Below, piece after piece: positions 48,028 through 60,250 of a DNA stretch of 64,000 bases (the stretch's first letter is position 1; the number at the start of each line of letters is the position of its first letter). Where the stretch lies: NCBI GenBank assembly GCA_025890175.1, contig JANPYM010000005.1, positions 1,688,440 through 1,752,439 of the forward strand. Direction: 5' to 3'. A program made the translations under genes and the position numbers. This DNA is from Ciborinia camelliae (Eukaryota; Ascomycota; Leotiomycetes; Helotiales; Sclerotiniaceae). The notes under the pieces were generated by a model. The model searched no databases. It saw only the letters and a list, made by a program, of their open reading frames with translations, and was not told where the DNA came from.

Positions 48028-49774
48028 CTAACATATTTTTGTCCACAGAAATGCAGAAATAGGCTTCTTAATTACTACTTATTGTAAATAAGAAACCTAG
48101 GTATCCAATTGGTGAACGGGGTTCCCATTTGATGACTCGCGAGAAATGCCGGCATACTCAAACTCAACGGATATAATGTCTAGTGGTAACTTTTAATGCT
48201 ATATTGTTATGGCATTACTAGATGTCAAGAGGATGAAAAGGGCAGAGGCGGGGTCCTTACCATTGCTTTCGTTTATATTACTTCGTCATTCATTTATATT
48301 AACTATTACTTTCGTTTATATTACTTCGTTTCTTTATATTTACTTTCCTTTATATTACTTTGTCGTTTGGACCATGGTACATTGGGCAAGGGGGGAGTAG
48401 GATATAAGGGCTGCAGGGCTACAATCATGTACATACTCCCTAGTCAATACAATCTACCATAATTCCATCTACCACTTCCCTTCTATGGTATTAACTGGTC
48501 ATCCCAGTGTATATACCTTCAATAATTTCGTTGATATTGGGAATGGTTATGGAAATCGGAGGAAAAATAATAACACATTATCAACTAAAAAAGTTCATGG
48601 GAGATTATGATTCATGATGATCTAGTATGGTATGACAATACTGTCTGTACCTATCGATGTTATAATTCCTGATTCTATCTCTTCCCGTTTAACAAAACAA
48701 AACACTAACCTGGAAACCATCTATACTACACATTCACTTATAACCCTTTACCTCCTTCCATCCTTCCATCCAATCTCCCCCTTGTTTCTCAACTCCATAT
48801 TCTCCATTTCACTTCACTTCACTCCACTTCACTACATCCGATGGCAATCTACCTCTAACCTCTCTTTATATACATACCCATTTAGGTATATCTAAATCGA
48901 TTTCTCAGTTCACATACTACATATACCTACAAATCCCCCAAGGTCCAAAACATACAATACGATCTACTTATTCATATAGATATTCTCTCTCTACCCTCTC
49001 TACCCTCTCCTTTTCACTAGAAAGATCACCTCACCTCATCCATCCATTCTCCACCCCTCCAAACCATAACACTAGCCAGCGTCCCAGTTTCCAACATGCA
49101 TGAAAACCTCACCTCCTTTTCATACCTTGTTCGCTTATATCTTCTCCTCTCATCCCATCCCATCTCCCACTTCCATCTCTCATTCCCAATCTCACAATAT
49201 TTCCTCTTCCTCTTCCTCATCCTCACCAAATAAATGTTCGGGACCTCTTCGATTATAGTATGATATATTCCAACTCTCTTTACAGCACACTTTACTTTAC
49301 AGCTCACATCTACTTACTCGCATACCTCATGTCTTAGAGTAAGAATAATACATAGAATTTATGTACTTACTTAGGTACCTACCTACCTACCTCCCTCCCT
49401 CCCTACACCATACCTACTTATTAATACCTTCATAACCACACACAGCACAGCACGGCCTCTACGTATCAAATCTCATCGTATATCACATCATATCAAATCA
49501 AATAACCATCAAAATAATATATTATTTCTATTTCGTATCATTCATTCGAGGGCATAAACGATGCACATGCAAGCCCTACCAGCCACCATATCATACAAAT
49601 CATATTCATAATTCATCCATCCATTCATCCCCAGTTCCATCCATGCAATTCCCAACGCTTATCAAAAAAATATAACATAAAAGAAATATAACTACCCAAG
49701 TATCTATCTATTCATTATCCCTGTTCATTCTCACTCATCATCATCCTCGCTAAACTCTCCACCGCAATCACCTC
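48028..49774. other. Long intergenic region (about 1.75 kb)
   Basis: Degenerate TTTATATTACTTCGTTT-type repeats lie at about 48270-48362, CT-rich tracts near 48985-49025 and 49130-49220, and an ACCTACCT run at about 49375-49400. It includes the KAP114 3' flank. No gene was recognised. Confidence 0.5.
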
Positions 49775-52700
49775 TCAAGCCCCCTGAGCCAACTCCTGCA
49801 ATTTAACCTTCTCCTCACCCGACAACGCTTCATACAATTGATTAAAGCCCGCCAAATTTTCTCTCCCGGCCTTAACAAAGAATTCCGTCAGATAAGCCTG
49901 CGTCTCATCATCTCTATCCCTCACCAGACTCCCGCCCCCTCTCCCCTCGCCAAACGCCATCAAATCCGCTTTCGTAGCCGATAATCCCAAGTCCAAGACA
50001 TTTGGTACATCTTCCCAGGAATCATCATCACCCTCCTCGTCAGCGAAGTCTGCTGCCGCCGCCGCCGTGGCGGAATTTTGGTGTCCGGATGCCGAGAGGA
50101 GTTCTTCGATGAGGACTTTGATGATTTTCAGGGATGCTGGAATCATGGTATATTGGTCGGGGTCTGGTCGACGTGTTAGTTGTGGAGGGGGCGCGAAGTA
50201 TGGTCCGTCCTTACTAAGCTTGGCCTTGGATCGAGTCATGATCCGATTGCTGGTTGGGATGATTAAATCACCCTTAACCAGTGTCTGAGCCACACGTTGG
50301 TCGTTGAGACTAAAGATTTTGGAGAGTGCAAGGACGCTATTCTTGGTTAGTTTCTGGCTTCAATGAAATCTACGAGTAAAATTGAGAAGGGAAAGCATAC
50401 TTTTGTCTAATCTCATCATACCCAGCAAAATTGACCGAATGTTCCAACCATTTGCTTAAAACAACTTGTAAGCCACTTTGACCATTAATTTGAATCTGGT
50501 TCAAGAATTCGACAACATCATGAGCTCCAACCAAGGACAAGCGCGCAAAGACCAAAATTAAAGATTGAATGAAAGGAGAAGCCTCTGCTGTAGTAAGACG
50601 TGTAGCAACAGCTTTTAGAAGTTGTTCCAAATAAGGACCAAGGCGTTCTGAACCAGCTTTCTCAACAAGTTCGGCGGCGAGACCTCCAACTTCTGATGCT
50701 GCATTATCTTCCATGGTAGGTCCCAACAATCTATCAATAATTATAAGACAAACTTCCAGACCTGACCTGTTACTCTCATCATGCCAAGCTAAGACTTGCT
50801 GATGGTCGTGCATAAGCATATACTTGACTGCTTCAACACCTGGTCTTAGAATACCACCTTCAGTTGTGGTCATCAAAAGTCGATTCAACTTAGGTAGAGC
50901 TGCGCCAACAAATCCAGGAGGGAGTGGTTCAGAACCATTCTCAGTAAGAATTGAAAGTAATTCTGTGGCAAGCTAGAGAAACATATTAGCACTAAGTACC
51001 TCTACCTCAAAAAGATACCAATCTTACCTCCACCAAAGGATCATCATCAGTCATAGTTCCTACATCAAATGCACCTGTCAACGAAGGAAGTACTTTAGTA
51101 CATAAAGCCGTGAAAGCCTCTGAATCAGCGAATGATGCAACGATATCCTCAAACGTTTCAGTGACCAACATAGTCATTTGAAAATTTGAGGCTCCATGCT
51201 TTGCAAGAACGAACAAAAGATCCAAAGCTCCACTTTCATTGGAAAGTGCAATTCTGGTATCCATTTGAATCGCAGCTCTCAAAGATTCAACCAAAGTAAC
51301 AAGAAGATCATCTGCAACTTCAAGCTCCGTAAGATCTTTCGAGTAAAGAAATTCGGATATGGAAGCGACAATTGTGATTTGTCGATCAGCAGGTACAGTA
51401 TGAGCTTTGATGAAGCCCTGTAAAGATTTTATACAAGAAACTCTGACAACTTCGGTCCCATCCGAATTGACAGCTCTTACTGTGCGGTCAAGTAATCCAA
51501 GAGCAACATCCGGCAAACTCTGTACAAGTATACCAGCAACCAAAAATCCTCTGGCTCGCAATAGATGTTCTTCTTCTCGGTTGATAGAATAGTCGATAAA
51601 AGGTAAGAAAGATCCAGTGACCTCGGGGGGGATTTCTGTTCCTACATCCAAGAAATCATTTGTAAGTTGCGTAAGGAGGAATAAAACCGACTCTCTGATT
51701 CTCCATGTCGCGGCGTCTGAAGAGAATATCATTTGGGTGTACGCCGCTAAACCTTCCAAAGCACCAAGAGACAGCCACTCGCCAAGTTTGATTAAGAGGT
51801 CTCCACAAGCCATTCTAAGTGTGTATTGCGTGGTAACCGATGTTTCCTCGGCCAAGAATAAATTGACATCAATATCCCATAACTCTTCCTCTTCCTTGGG
51901 AATTTGAGCATAGTTTACAGCAAGCTTCATAACATCAATAACCCAAGGTGTGGCAGCTACGCTAGCATTTGCTTGTAATTGAGCCTCGAGTTCTTTCTGT
52001 ACCGGTGGAGCCCTTAGGCATGATTGTAAAAAGTCGAGTTCTTCCAGTACCAAAAAGTCCAAAGTATATGGCAAATTATCCGCATCCTCCATACGACCTT
52101 GCATATCATTATCGACATACATCTCCTGATGTAAACTTTGTACAGTTGTCAATTCCTCCCAAGTAGCGCTGAACAAAACCGTACTTTGAGGAAGTAGCAA
52201 TTGAGGGAAAACAGAACGAATCTTCATCAAAGTCTTAATAACCTGTAACTTCAACGAAATTACTCCACGCCATTGTTGATCGACTGGCCCATCCTCTTCT
52301 CCATCTTTTGGTGGCGTAGGCAAAGGTTGCTTCATAACAGCTAAGAAGAATGGCGTCCAAGATTCTAATACCTCCTCTGCAAACGCTCTAACCTCTGTTC
52401 CATGTTCTTCCTTGACCATATCCATAATATCAAAAGTGCCGCGGAAAACTGATACCGCCAATGCTCGCAGTGATCCTTTGCGCGCATCATTAACTGCTAC
52501 ACCATAGACCGTATTGACAATATCTCTCGCGACAGAGAAGAATTGATCTTCACTCAAACTATCCTCAACAACATCTGCCAATACTTTCAATGATCCGTGT
52601 AATTGTAAATCTGTGCCGGTTTGAATGATATGCAGGATAGTAGGAAGGAGATCTGGCCATTGATCTGGATAATCGACATTGGCGATTTTGCTAACCACCA

Positions 52701-53106
52701 TACTATACATCAAATCATATATTAGCATTGTTAGAAACTTGGAAAGAAATTCCACAAACCTAGCTGCACCCTTAATCTTTCTTGTATCTACATCACTCGT
52801 TGCCAACTCCAGCATTCGTGCTCTGATCTCCCCCTTTGCGCCCTCCTCAATTTGAACAGTCGGCATGCCATTATCATCCACACCAGTCCAATTACCACTC
52901 ACAAAGTTCTTTAAGTTTAACAGAGCGGCTTGTCGAAGTTCAGAAGCGATCGTTCCATGGGATGCAATTACCGCAAGCGTAGAAGGAAACGCTGGATCGT
53001 TCTGCGCAGTTTGTAGGTAATGTTCTGCTTGTCGACGGGGTCCATCCGCAGACGATTGAGTGTCTGCAAGTACTTGAAGAAGTTGAGTTTCGTGTGGTGA
53101 CGCCAT
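49775..53106 (-). CDS. KAP114: Importin-beta family karyopherin (Kap114/importin-9)
   Basis: This nuclear import receptor carries, in yeast, TBP and histones. Four exons (53106-52760, 52702-51028, 50972-50401, about 50357-49775) close to about 1058 aa. The start is MASPHETQLLQVLADTQSSA. The importin-beta N-terminal repeat follows: RRQAEHYLQTAQNDPAFPS, then SELRQAALLNLKNFV. SKIANVDYPDQWPDLLPTIL is the second family hallmark. HEAT-like helices fill the middle. A long acidic loop near the C-terminus (DEEGDDDSWEDVPNVLDL) precedes DDETQAYLTEFFVKAGRENL and the end, as in Kap114/importin-9. The acceptor of the last exon is ambiguous by a few codons; TTGAAG|CC keeps the frame. Confidence 0.92.
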
Positions 53107-53824
53107 AATCGTATTTTTGGCGGGCAAATATGAAATCAGGTACGAAAAAGAAGAGAGAAGGGATAAAAAGAAGGGATATCGCAAAAGGATTGAGCGACAC
53201 CTTTTTTGTAGGTGATGTCGGTTGAGAATAACTTTTTGGGAGAGACTGTTGGATTTGAATTTAAACTTTGTACTCGGTAGGCTGTGATTGTGGTTGGCTG
53301 TGGTTCAACGGTTGTTGGAAATTCGCCTTCCCTGTGTGAGAGAGAGAGAGAGAGATCTGATTTGACCCCACAACTCACCAATTAACGTTGGGGATTTTAT
53401 GGTGGTGACGCAGTGTTGAATGACGGTGGTTGATTAGTAATGATAGATGATAGAAATAGAAATCTTATGATGAAGACGAAGCATATTAGTTTTTTTTATC
53501 GACAAGTAATTGCTTAACGACAATGACAACTATTTTCGAATATCAAGATATAACAAGATGGAATTGAGATAATTTCAAAATAGGTATATACTACATCTGC
53601 TGATACGATAGTCCAGATCTCGAAGCAAGCAAGCAAGCAAGCAAGCAAGCAAATCCAATACGGCCATCTAGCCATTCAGCCATTCCATTCATTCAATAAC
53701 TTCAACAAGCTCCTCTCTCTCTATCTCAATCTCAACCGCCAAACAAAGCTTCCTAAAGCTCCTCAAAGCTCCTCAAACTCTCAGCACACCCACAAACAAC
53801 CACCACCCACAACCATCACCCGCC
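53107..53824. other. Intergenic between divergent KAP114 and REV7
   Basis: This holds a GA repeat at about 53337-53355 and an AAGC tetranucleotide run at about 53623-53652. CT-rich sequence follows up to the REV7 start. Confidence 0.55.
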
Positions 53825-54679
53825 ATGCCACCACAGCCACCACCCCTCAGCACCCCGCACTCCCTCCACACCCACCTTCTGAACTTCCTCACCCTTTCCA
53901 TCCACACGATCCTCCACGCGCGCGGTCTCTACCCCGCATCGACCTTCCTCCTAACGCGAGCCTTTAATTTTCCCGTCCCTCAAAACCGACATCCGGTGCT
54001 TTGCGCCTACATAAATTCCTGCGTTTCCGCCCTAACCCCTCATCTGCAATCCGGAAGCCTATCTTCGGTTTCCATCGTAATCTATTCCTCCTCCACCTCC
54101 ACCTCCCCGAATCCCGAAATCCAAATCCTCGAACGCTACATGTTCGATATCTCGCGCTTCCCCCGCATCCCCCCACAAGAAACCCTCACCACCTTTGAGA
54201 ATCGAGCTTCGGGCGACCCATCCTCTATCCGTACCATCGACGTTGAAGAGGAACTCCGAGCCACATTACGCAAATTGGCCTATAGTGCCTCGAAACTTTC
54301 TTGCTTGGCACAGCCGGAAGAGTGTACATGGGGGGTTGTGATGGAGATGAAAGAAGGAGAGGGCAATGCGCCGATTGGTCATCCCCAACCATTTGAGCCA
54401 GCGATGCCGGAATTGCAGCTTCCTCCATCATCATCTGGATCCGAGTCTGCGAGGACGACAAATGTAGATCTAAAAGGGAAGGGGAAAGCTGGGGGGAATG
54501 AACATGAACACGAAGCTGAGATGAACAGAAATAGGAATAAGAATAGCAGAGTAGGACGAGCACGTGGCGGCATAAAAAGTACCGCGATTCGAGCCGTCGA
54601 AGTGGGTGAATTCATCATGGAAGCATGGATCGAGGAAGGGGATGCGAAATTTCCTCATCAAGATGGGTCTGAGCAATGA
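53825..54679 (+). CDS. REV7: HORMA-domain protein Rev7/Mad2B
   Basis: This is the accessory subunit of translesion DNA polymerase zeta, also linked to repair-pathway choice. It is a single exon of 284 aa. The HORMA domain begins at once: LLNFLTLSIHTILHARGLYP, ASTFLLTRAFNFPVPQNRHP, VLCAYINSC. Next come the strand SVSIVIYSSST and EIQILERYMFDISRFP, the Rev7-type core, then RATLRKLAYSASKLSCLAQP. A Lys/Gly/Glu/Asn-rich insert (about residues 215-245) separates the core from the last strand VGEFIMEAWIEE, the safety-belt end. The start lies in the context cgccATGCCACC. Confidence 0.9.
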   Translation: MPPQPPPLSTPHSLHTHLLNFLTLSIHTILHARGLYPASTFLLTRAFNFPVPQNRHPVLCAYINSCVSALTPHLQSGSLSSVSIVIYSSSTSTSPNPEIQILERYMFDISRFPRIPPQETLTTFENRASGDPSSIRTIDVEEELRATLRKLAYSASKLSCLAQPEECTWGVVMEMKEGEGNAPIGHPQPFEPAMPELQLPPSSSGSESARTTNVDLKGKGKAGGNEHEHEAEMNRNRNKNSRVGRARGGIKSTAIRAVEVGEFIMEAWIEEGDAKFPHQDGSEQ

Positions 54680-55952
54680 AATAAGATGAGAATCATGAGA
54701 TGAGATGATATGAGATACCTAATTACGACTACCTACGGAACGATATGATACCCCCAAGATACCAATACAAATTCAAATACAACTACAACTACTCCACAAG
54801 CACGAGCATGAGCAGAACAAAAGTGTGAAAATATACCGGGACCCCTAGGACCTAGGTAGATACATACTTGAGGAGAGGATAGTAGAGGAGAGTAGTACCT
54901 TTACTCAGTAGACTAGACTAGGAGTAGTAAATGCGCAAACCAAACTCCTGTTACAGACCACATCCGATACATACAAGATACATGATAAAACGAGGTCGCC
55001 GCTGGTGGGGAATAGGTACTCGAGGATGATGGGTTATAGATATCGTATGTTAAGAGTGTTAAAAAATGTATATACATATATATACATATATACATACGTA
55101 TATACCTAGCTACTGTATATATATACTCTACATACCTAGGTAAACATTGATATATACAATTTCAAGTCAAAGTCAAAGTCAAAGTCGAGAATGAAAATGA
55201 ATGAAAGAATTTAAGAAAGATCCTTCTCCTTATTAGCAGGATAGCATAACACCTGGGCATCATAACAGCACAACAGCAGGAGCAATTGCAGTTCTATGCC
55301 ATAAGAAAATTCGAATATCATACATATCATATCATATCATATCATATAACATGCGCCGATCCGATCTGGTCCAATTTATGATTGCCTAGCTAGCTAGCTA
55401 CTCCTGCTCCTCCTGCTCCTTCTGCCACCTACCACCTACCTACTATCGTATACCCAATTACCTACGAGGTAGGTCCAGTACCTCAGATCCTACTATAAAG
55501 TAAAGTAAAGTAAAGTAAAGGAAAACCTAGCCCAGTGCCGCACGAGTTTACACCCCCCTTATTCAACTCGAGGAAGAGAAAATGAAACCAAACCAAACCA
55601 AACCAAACCACCCATGCCATGCCATGTTATCCTATCCTATGCCGTGTCGTGTCGTGCCTTGCGTTCTTGTCTTGTGTAATAAGGTTACCTATCCTCCGAG
55701 ATGGATGCGAAATTTAGACTGTCTACTATCATGTCAAGTCATGTCAAGTCGATTTGTTACCGCCCTGCCCCGCCCCGCCCCAACCCGCCTCTCCACGCCC
55801 CGTCCCGTCTAATGCCATACCATACCATACCCCTATGCCTATGCCTATGCCTATCTTATGTGTATGCATGTACAACGTAGGACACTCTAAGTATGAGAAC
55901 CGCGCTGCAAAGCAAACAAATCAAATCTCCGCCCGCAGACGCCAAACCCAAC
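54680..55952. other. Intergenic between convergent genes, microsatellite-rich
   Basis: Runs include TATACA/TATATA near 55068-55128, ATATC repeats near 55318-55347, AAAGT near 55495-55520, CCAAA near 55584-55608 and CCTATG near 55832-55855. Frames across these are repeat-driven. No gene was recognised. Confidence 0.6.
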
Positions 55953-57110
55953 CTAACACCACCCATACTTTTCATTTCCCCACCACTCCACAAAGTCGAC
56001 CGAGCCCTCGCCCTCCCCATACCACATCAAGCTAGCGACACTCTCCTCCTCCCTCTCCACCTTGGTACGTTCGCCCTTCAACCCGGACCTCTGGATCAAA
56101 TCCTCGACCAGTGGCGTCGGATTCCAAAACTGCACATCGTTCATTTTCCACTCCGTCGCTTCCATCTGCGCATATCTCAATACGCTTTCCAACTTCCGTG
56201 CATTGTCTTCGCTGTCAGTTTCATCTTCGATCACTAGCCGTAATATGTGGAGACAGTTCCCGGAAGCCGGGTTATCGATCGGTCCATAGTATCCGCGGGT
56301 CCAATAGGCCCAGACGCGCGATCCGATCTGGGATCCAGAAATCGCTCCTTTGATTGAGGGGGCGTGGCCGAAGATCGAGCTGGACATGACGTTTTCGCGG
56401 AGGTGATGCCATTGGATGGTTGCGTAGTCGGGGAGGAGAGCTATGTGGGTTTTATTGTCCGAGGGGGCGCGCTCTAACACTTTGCGTATGTATTGTACAT
56501 CTAATGTGCAGAGGTCGGGGATATCTGCACTTTTTAAAGGTTTGGCTAGGCTGGATTCTAGGGCGTTGGAATCTTTGGCTATGGGGGGAAGTACAATGTG
56601 TGAGCTTGGGAAGGGAAGCCAGCCGTGATTTGCGTAGAATTTCTTGCCAATGTCCGAGAAGAGGATTGAGGCGGGGATTTGAGAACGCCCGGGGATATTG
56701 CTATCGAGTTGCCATGTTTTTAGAATATCTCCCAGATCTCTCATCATTCTAGATGCATATTTATGACCTCGGTTCTTGGGGGGACAAAATACACTTCCGA
56801 TTGAATGTATCGTGACTTCTTCGACTTTGCCTTGATTGGATATGAAAGCTCGTTTGCGGAGGGATTCGCAAGATGCATAGATCTCTCGAGAATTCGGAGG
56901 GGCATTTTTGTCGACTAAACACCAATATGTCATCCCATCATCAGAGGTCAGAGGGACGCTCGCTAGATATTGTTCTCTATGAAGATAATCGGGTTTGGAG
57001 AGTGCTTTGCCCCATTCTTCATAGTTGAGATTCCATGTTGCCAGTTTCTCTTCGGGAGTAGGATGTGCCAGATGAAGATCTGGGGAGTTGTAGTCGGGAA
57101 ACGCGGACAT
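55953..57110 (-). CDS. LYC1: LYC1-type lysine acetyltransferase (GNAT)
   Basis: A single exon of 385 aa. In Yarrowia, LYC1 encodes lysine N6-acetyltransferase, the first step of lysine breakdown. The start is MSAFPDYNSPDLHLAHPTPE. GNAT features include TYWCLVDKNAPPN, VTIHSIGSVFCPPKNRGHKY (the acetyl-CoA loop RGHKYA), then ASRMMRDLG. These are followed by ASILFSDIGKKFYANHGWLP, the fungal LYC1 signature. The C-terminal half (YWTRGYYGPIDNPASGNCLH, WKMNDVQFWNP) also fits the family. It starts with W-x-L-N-Y-E-E-W-G segments typical of these proteins. No intron or frame break was seen. Confidence 0.85.
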   Translation of the reverse strand: MSAFPDYNSPDLHLAHPTPEEKLATWNLNYEEWGKALSKPDYLHREQYLASVPLTSDDGMTYWCLVDKNAPPNSREIYASCESLRKRAFISNQGKVEEVTIHSIGSVFCPPKNRGHKYASRMMRDLGDILKTWQLDSNIPGRSQIPASILFSDIGKKFYANHGWLPFPSSHIVLPPIAKDSNALESSLAKPLKSADIPDLCTLDVQYIRKVLERAPSDNKTHIALLPDYATIQWHHLRENVMSSSIFGHAPSIKGAISGSQIGSRVWAYWTRGYYGPIDNPASGNCLHILRLVIEDETDSEDNARKLESVLRYAQMEATEWKMNDVQFWNPTPLVEDLIQRSGLKGERTKVEREEESVASLMWYGEGEGSVDFVEWWGNEKYGWC

Positions 57111-60100
57111 GTTTGACAGTATCTAGTTGAATGAAAGATGGATTATTGGATTCTCTCTCTTTGTGTTTATCTGGCTCTTTAATAAATAGTGCTGCTCTTC
57201 TATTGTGGGGAATGGAAGTGATAAGAAAGTCAGATTCAATATGCTAACAAAAGAAAAGTAGCGTTGGACTGTGGGGAAAGGGTCCTCTTTGAAGGGATTC
57301 AATGCCCCTGGGCCTTACCTACCTTCTACTTCTGTACTTGCCTAGTCGTCTAGGAGTGGATAGAACATTCAATTGCGACTCAAGAATGCAAGATAGTGAA
57401 AATGAGTTGAAGGATTAGCAATTAGTGAATACTTCCACATCAAATTGTCATCAAATGATCTAGGTCTCTGCATGAAGCGGAGGTCTTCTTAGTCAAAGCT
57501 CTTGCCTTTAAAGGTATCGATCTTATTTGCTTAAATCCATTCTTGTTCGCAAGAACCTTGAAGTGATGGTTGGTTGGTTCTTGAGAACTGGGAGGAGGAA
57601 GAAACGCGGTGAAAACCGGGGCCGATAATAGCCGAGTTGCGAAGGGGTTTGATGAGGTTTGATGTGTTCAATTACCTATTTGAACCTATTGATGTTCGAG
57701 GTCGGCTTAAATTCATTCAGTACCGATATCGATAAGAACTTGGAAGTTATATCCACATTGGATGGGGCATTATATGAAAGTATAATTAATAGGTACCTAG
57801 TAGGTAGGTGGGTAATAATAGATCTCAAATCTCGATAAGCAATTATTAGGATATGGATGAAGGGGTCTCAAGCTGTCTCTTTAATAAAGCTGTCGCAACA
57901 AGCAATGCCCAGGTGGACTGTGACTCGTGAGTACCTAGGTAGGTACCAGTATGGGGTGCATTAATCTATCAATCTATCAATCTATCAATCTAACAGATAT
58001 TGGTCCAGATATTCTAATAGTACAGTAGTGGAGCGAGAACGAGATTCCGATTATTATTCTTGCTCTTGAGTCTTGATAGTAGGTAGTACGGGAATAATGT
58101 TTGATGGGGATAGGTAATCAATAATATTCGTACGGCACTGCATTCTCCTGCACTGTACGCTACATCGATCGATCATCATCATGATCATGGCCATGATGTT
58201 CCGTATTCGGTCTCGAGCAACAGAGTTTTGAGTTGGGGATTCCATAAGATACGCCTACCTACATACCGGTATATGTAAGAGTACAGATTTGAAAGTACCT
58301 ACCTCGCTCCCTCCCCATGTACAACCAACAGTTGAGCTGAGTACGACTTCACGCGCGTGTTGGTGGTTGGGGGGTTTCATTTCACTGGAGTGACAGGAGT
58401 GACTGGACCGATCTAATCATCGATGAATACGATGGCCATATCCCTCATATGTTGTGTTCCGCTTCCACAATGCCCATGAATGAGAGATGCCCCAAAGAAT
58501 TTCCCGATCAACGAGATTGTACAGTACAGGATTCGGGCGATGGTAATTCGGTGTGAAGGGTCTCTAGGATGTTGTGTGGGATTGTGTTGTGTGAAGTGAT
58601 GTTGTGCTTTGGATACCATGAGAACCTTTCCAGAATAATCCATCCCATTGGAGATGAAAGAAATTGCAGGTGAGTGAAGACTCCTTCCTGGATGGATGGA
58701 TTTGATAGTTCCCTACCTATGTAGATAGTGAGAATAATGATTTTCTATTTTTACGTCGATTTTATTGAATAGGTACGTACATAAATTCATTTGTGGGCAG
58801 GTACCTCCAGCTAGTACACCTCTAGGTAGTAGGTATTCAACCTCTTGATTCCATTCAAAATGATCAGGTGACACCAGACGAAATCCAAATCCAAATCCAA
58901 ATTCTTCTAGAAGAAATCAATGTCTGTTGAAGAGCATGCCGAGTACCTACCGGGGACTGACTCAGTAGGTAGGTAGTCTGGGAAAGCTATGACAGTTTTT
59001 GGTCACCGTTTAACCAGGGTAGGTAGCATGAGCATGAGCATGAGCATGAGCATTAATGAGCATTGATGAGCATCATTGAGCTTTGACCAGCATAGAAAAA
59101 GTGGAGACGAATGGAGAAGAGTGGAGATGGTGGAGAGGTGGGAATACATTTAACCTATCAAATTGATCAAATTGGTCAAATTGATCATCTTGATTTATTT
59201 TTAATAAGTTTAATGTAGGTAATGAATTAATATGGCCCTAGAGTCAAATAGCCTCCTACCTACTACCTACTACCTACCTAGTATCTAATAGCTAGGACTG
59301 TTTCCTCCAGCGATCCCATCTTATTATCCCATCCTATCCGATTCCGCTCCCTCACTTTCAATCCCAAGAAGTAGAATATTCACATTCGTTCTTTACTATC
59401 ACTCACTACAGGATCAGTATTTCTGTTAACCATCAATAACCTCATGTTCTATTTGAGACCCTCATAGAGTCATAAAATACCTACTATTCAATATCCCTAC
59501 CCACCTATACGATACAATCCTCTCTTGGACCCTCACCCATCCATCGCCTGCATCGTATGATATAAGAGAACTTTCTCCACAACCACAACCACATCCTCCA
59601 CATCCACATCCACATCTACAACCCCTCACTCAAAAGAGACTACCGGAGTACATACCATACCTACCTACCTACTAGGTATACATTCTACATCTTCAACATC
59701 GTCAAAATCGTCAACATCTTCGACACCTTCGTGGTACGGTCTTATTTTTAATTTCCTCGAGAGTTTGATAAGAATATACAGAGAATTTCACATCCGTATA
59801 GACTACCTACCTCCCTAGTATCTGGGTACTTTCTACTTATCTGGGTACTTCCTTCCCTATCCAGATCCCAATTGGAAGTCAATTCTAGTGTTGGCCTTTT
59901 TTCTCAAACTTCCTATTGGCTCATTCACTCATTTTTCACTCATTCACTACTACAAACGGCTTCTTAAACCAACCAACATAGAGGAGAAGCTACTGACCCA
60001 AAATCTTCCACTTGTTTTATAGTGTGGCCGTACTACCTATCCACCACCATCATATCATATTTAGAACATCATTCAATCATTAAAATTCTTGCACAGTTTC

Positions 60101-60250
60101 TAAACGTCCAATCTCCAATAACATAACATGCAAACGACCATTACCACTACCACTACCACTCTTACAATCATCCCCGCCCTATCTTTTTGACACCTCGGAC
60201 TATCTTGAACAACAATCAATCTACAAATTCTTTTTATTGATCAAATCCAA
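57111..60250. other. Long intergenic region (about 3.1 kb)
   Basis: The region lies between divergent LYC1 and the RBR ligase gene. Simple sequence includes AATCTATC at about 57963-57992, ATGAGC at about 59028-59056, an imperfect TTGATCAAATTGGTCAAATT stretch at about 59160-59190, and many TACC/GGTA clusters (57790-57815, 58255-58310, 58955-58975, 59255-59285, 59660-59680). I found no protein or RNA gene. Its length leaves room for a long 5' UTR. Confidence 0.5.

Noticed and set aside
57111..60250. CRISPR-like or tRNA content in the 3.1-kb spacer
   Set aside because: Repeats are plain microsatellites without spacers, and no T-loop consensus or cloverleaf was seen.
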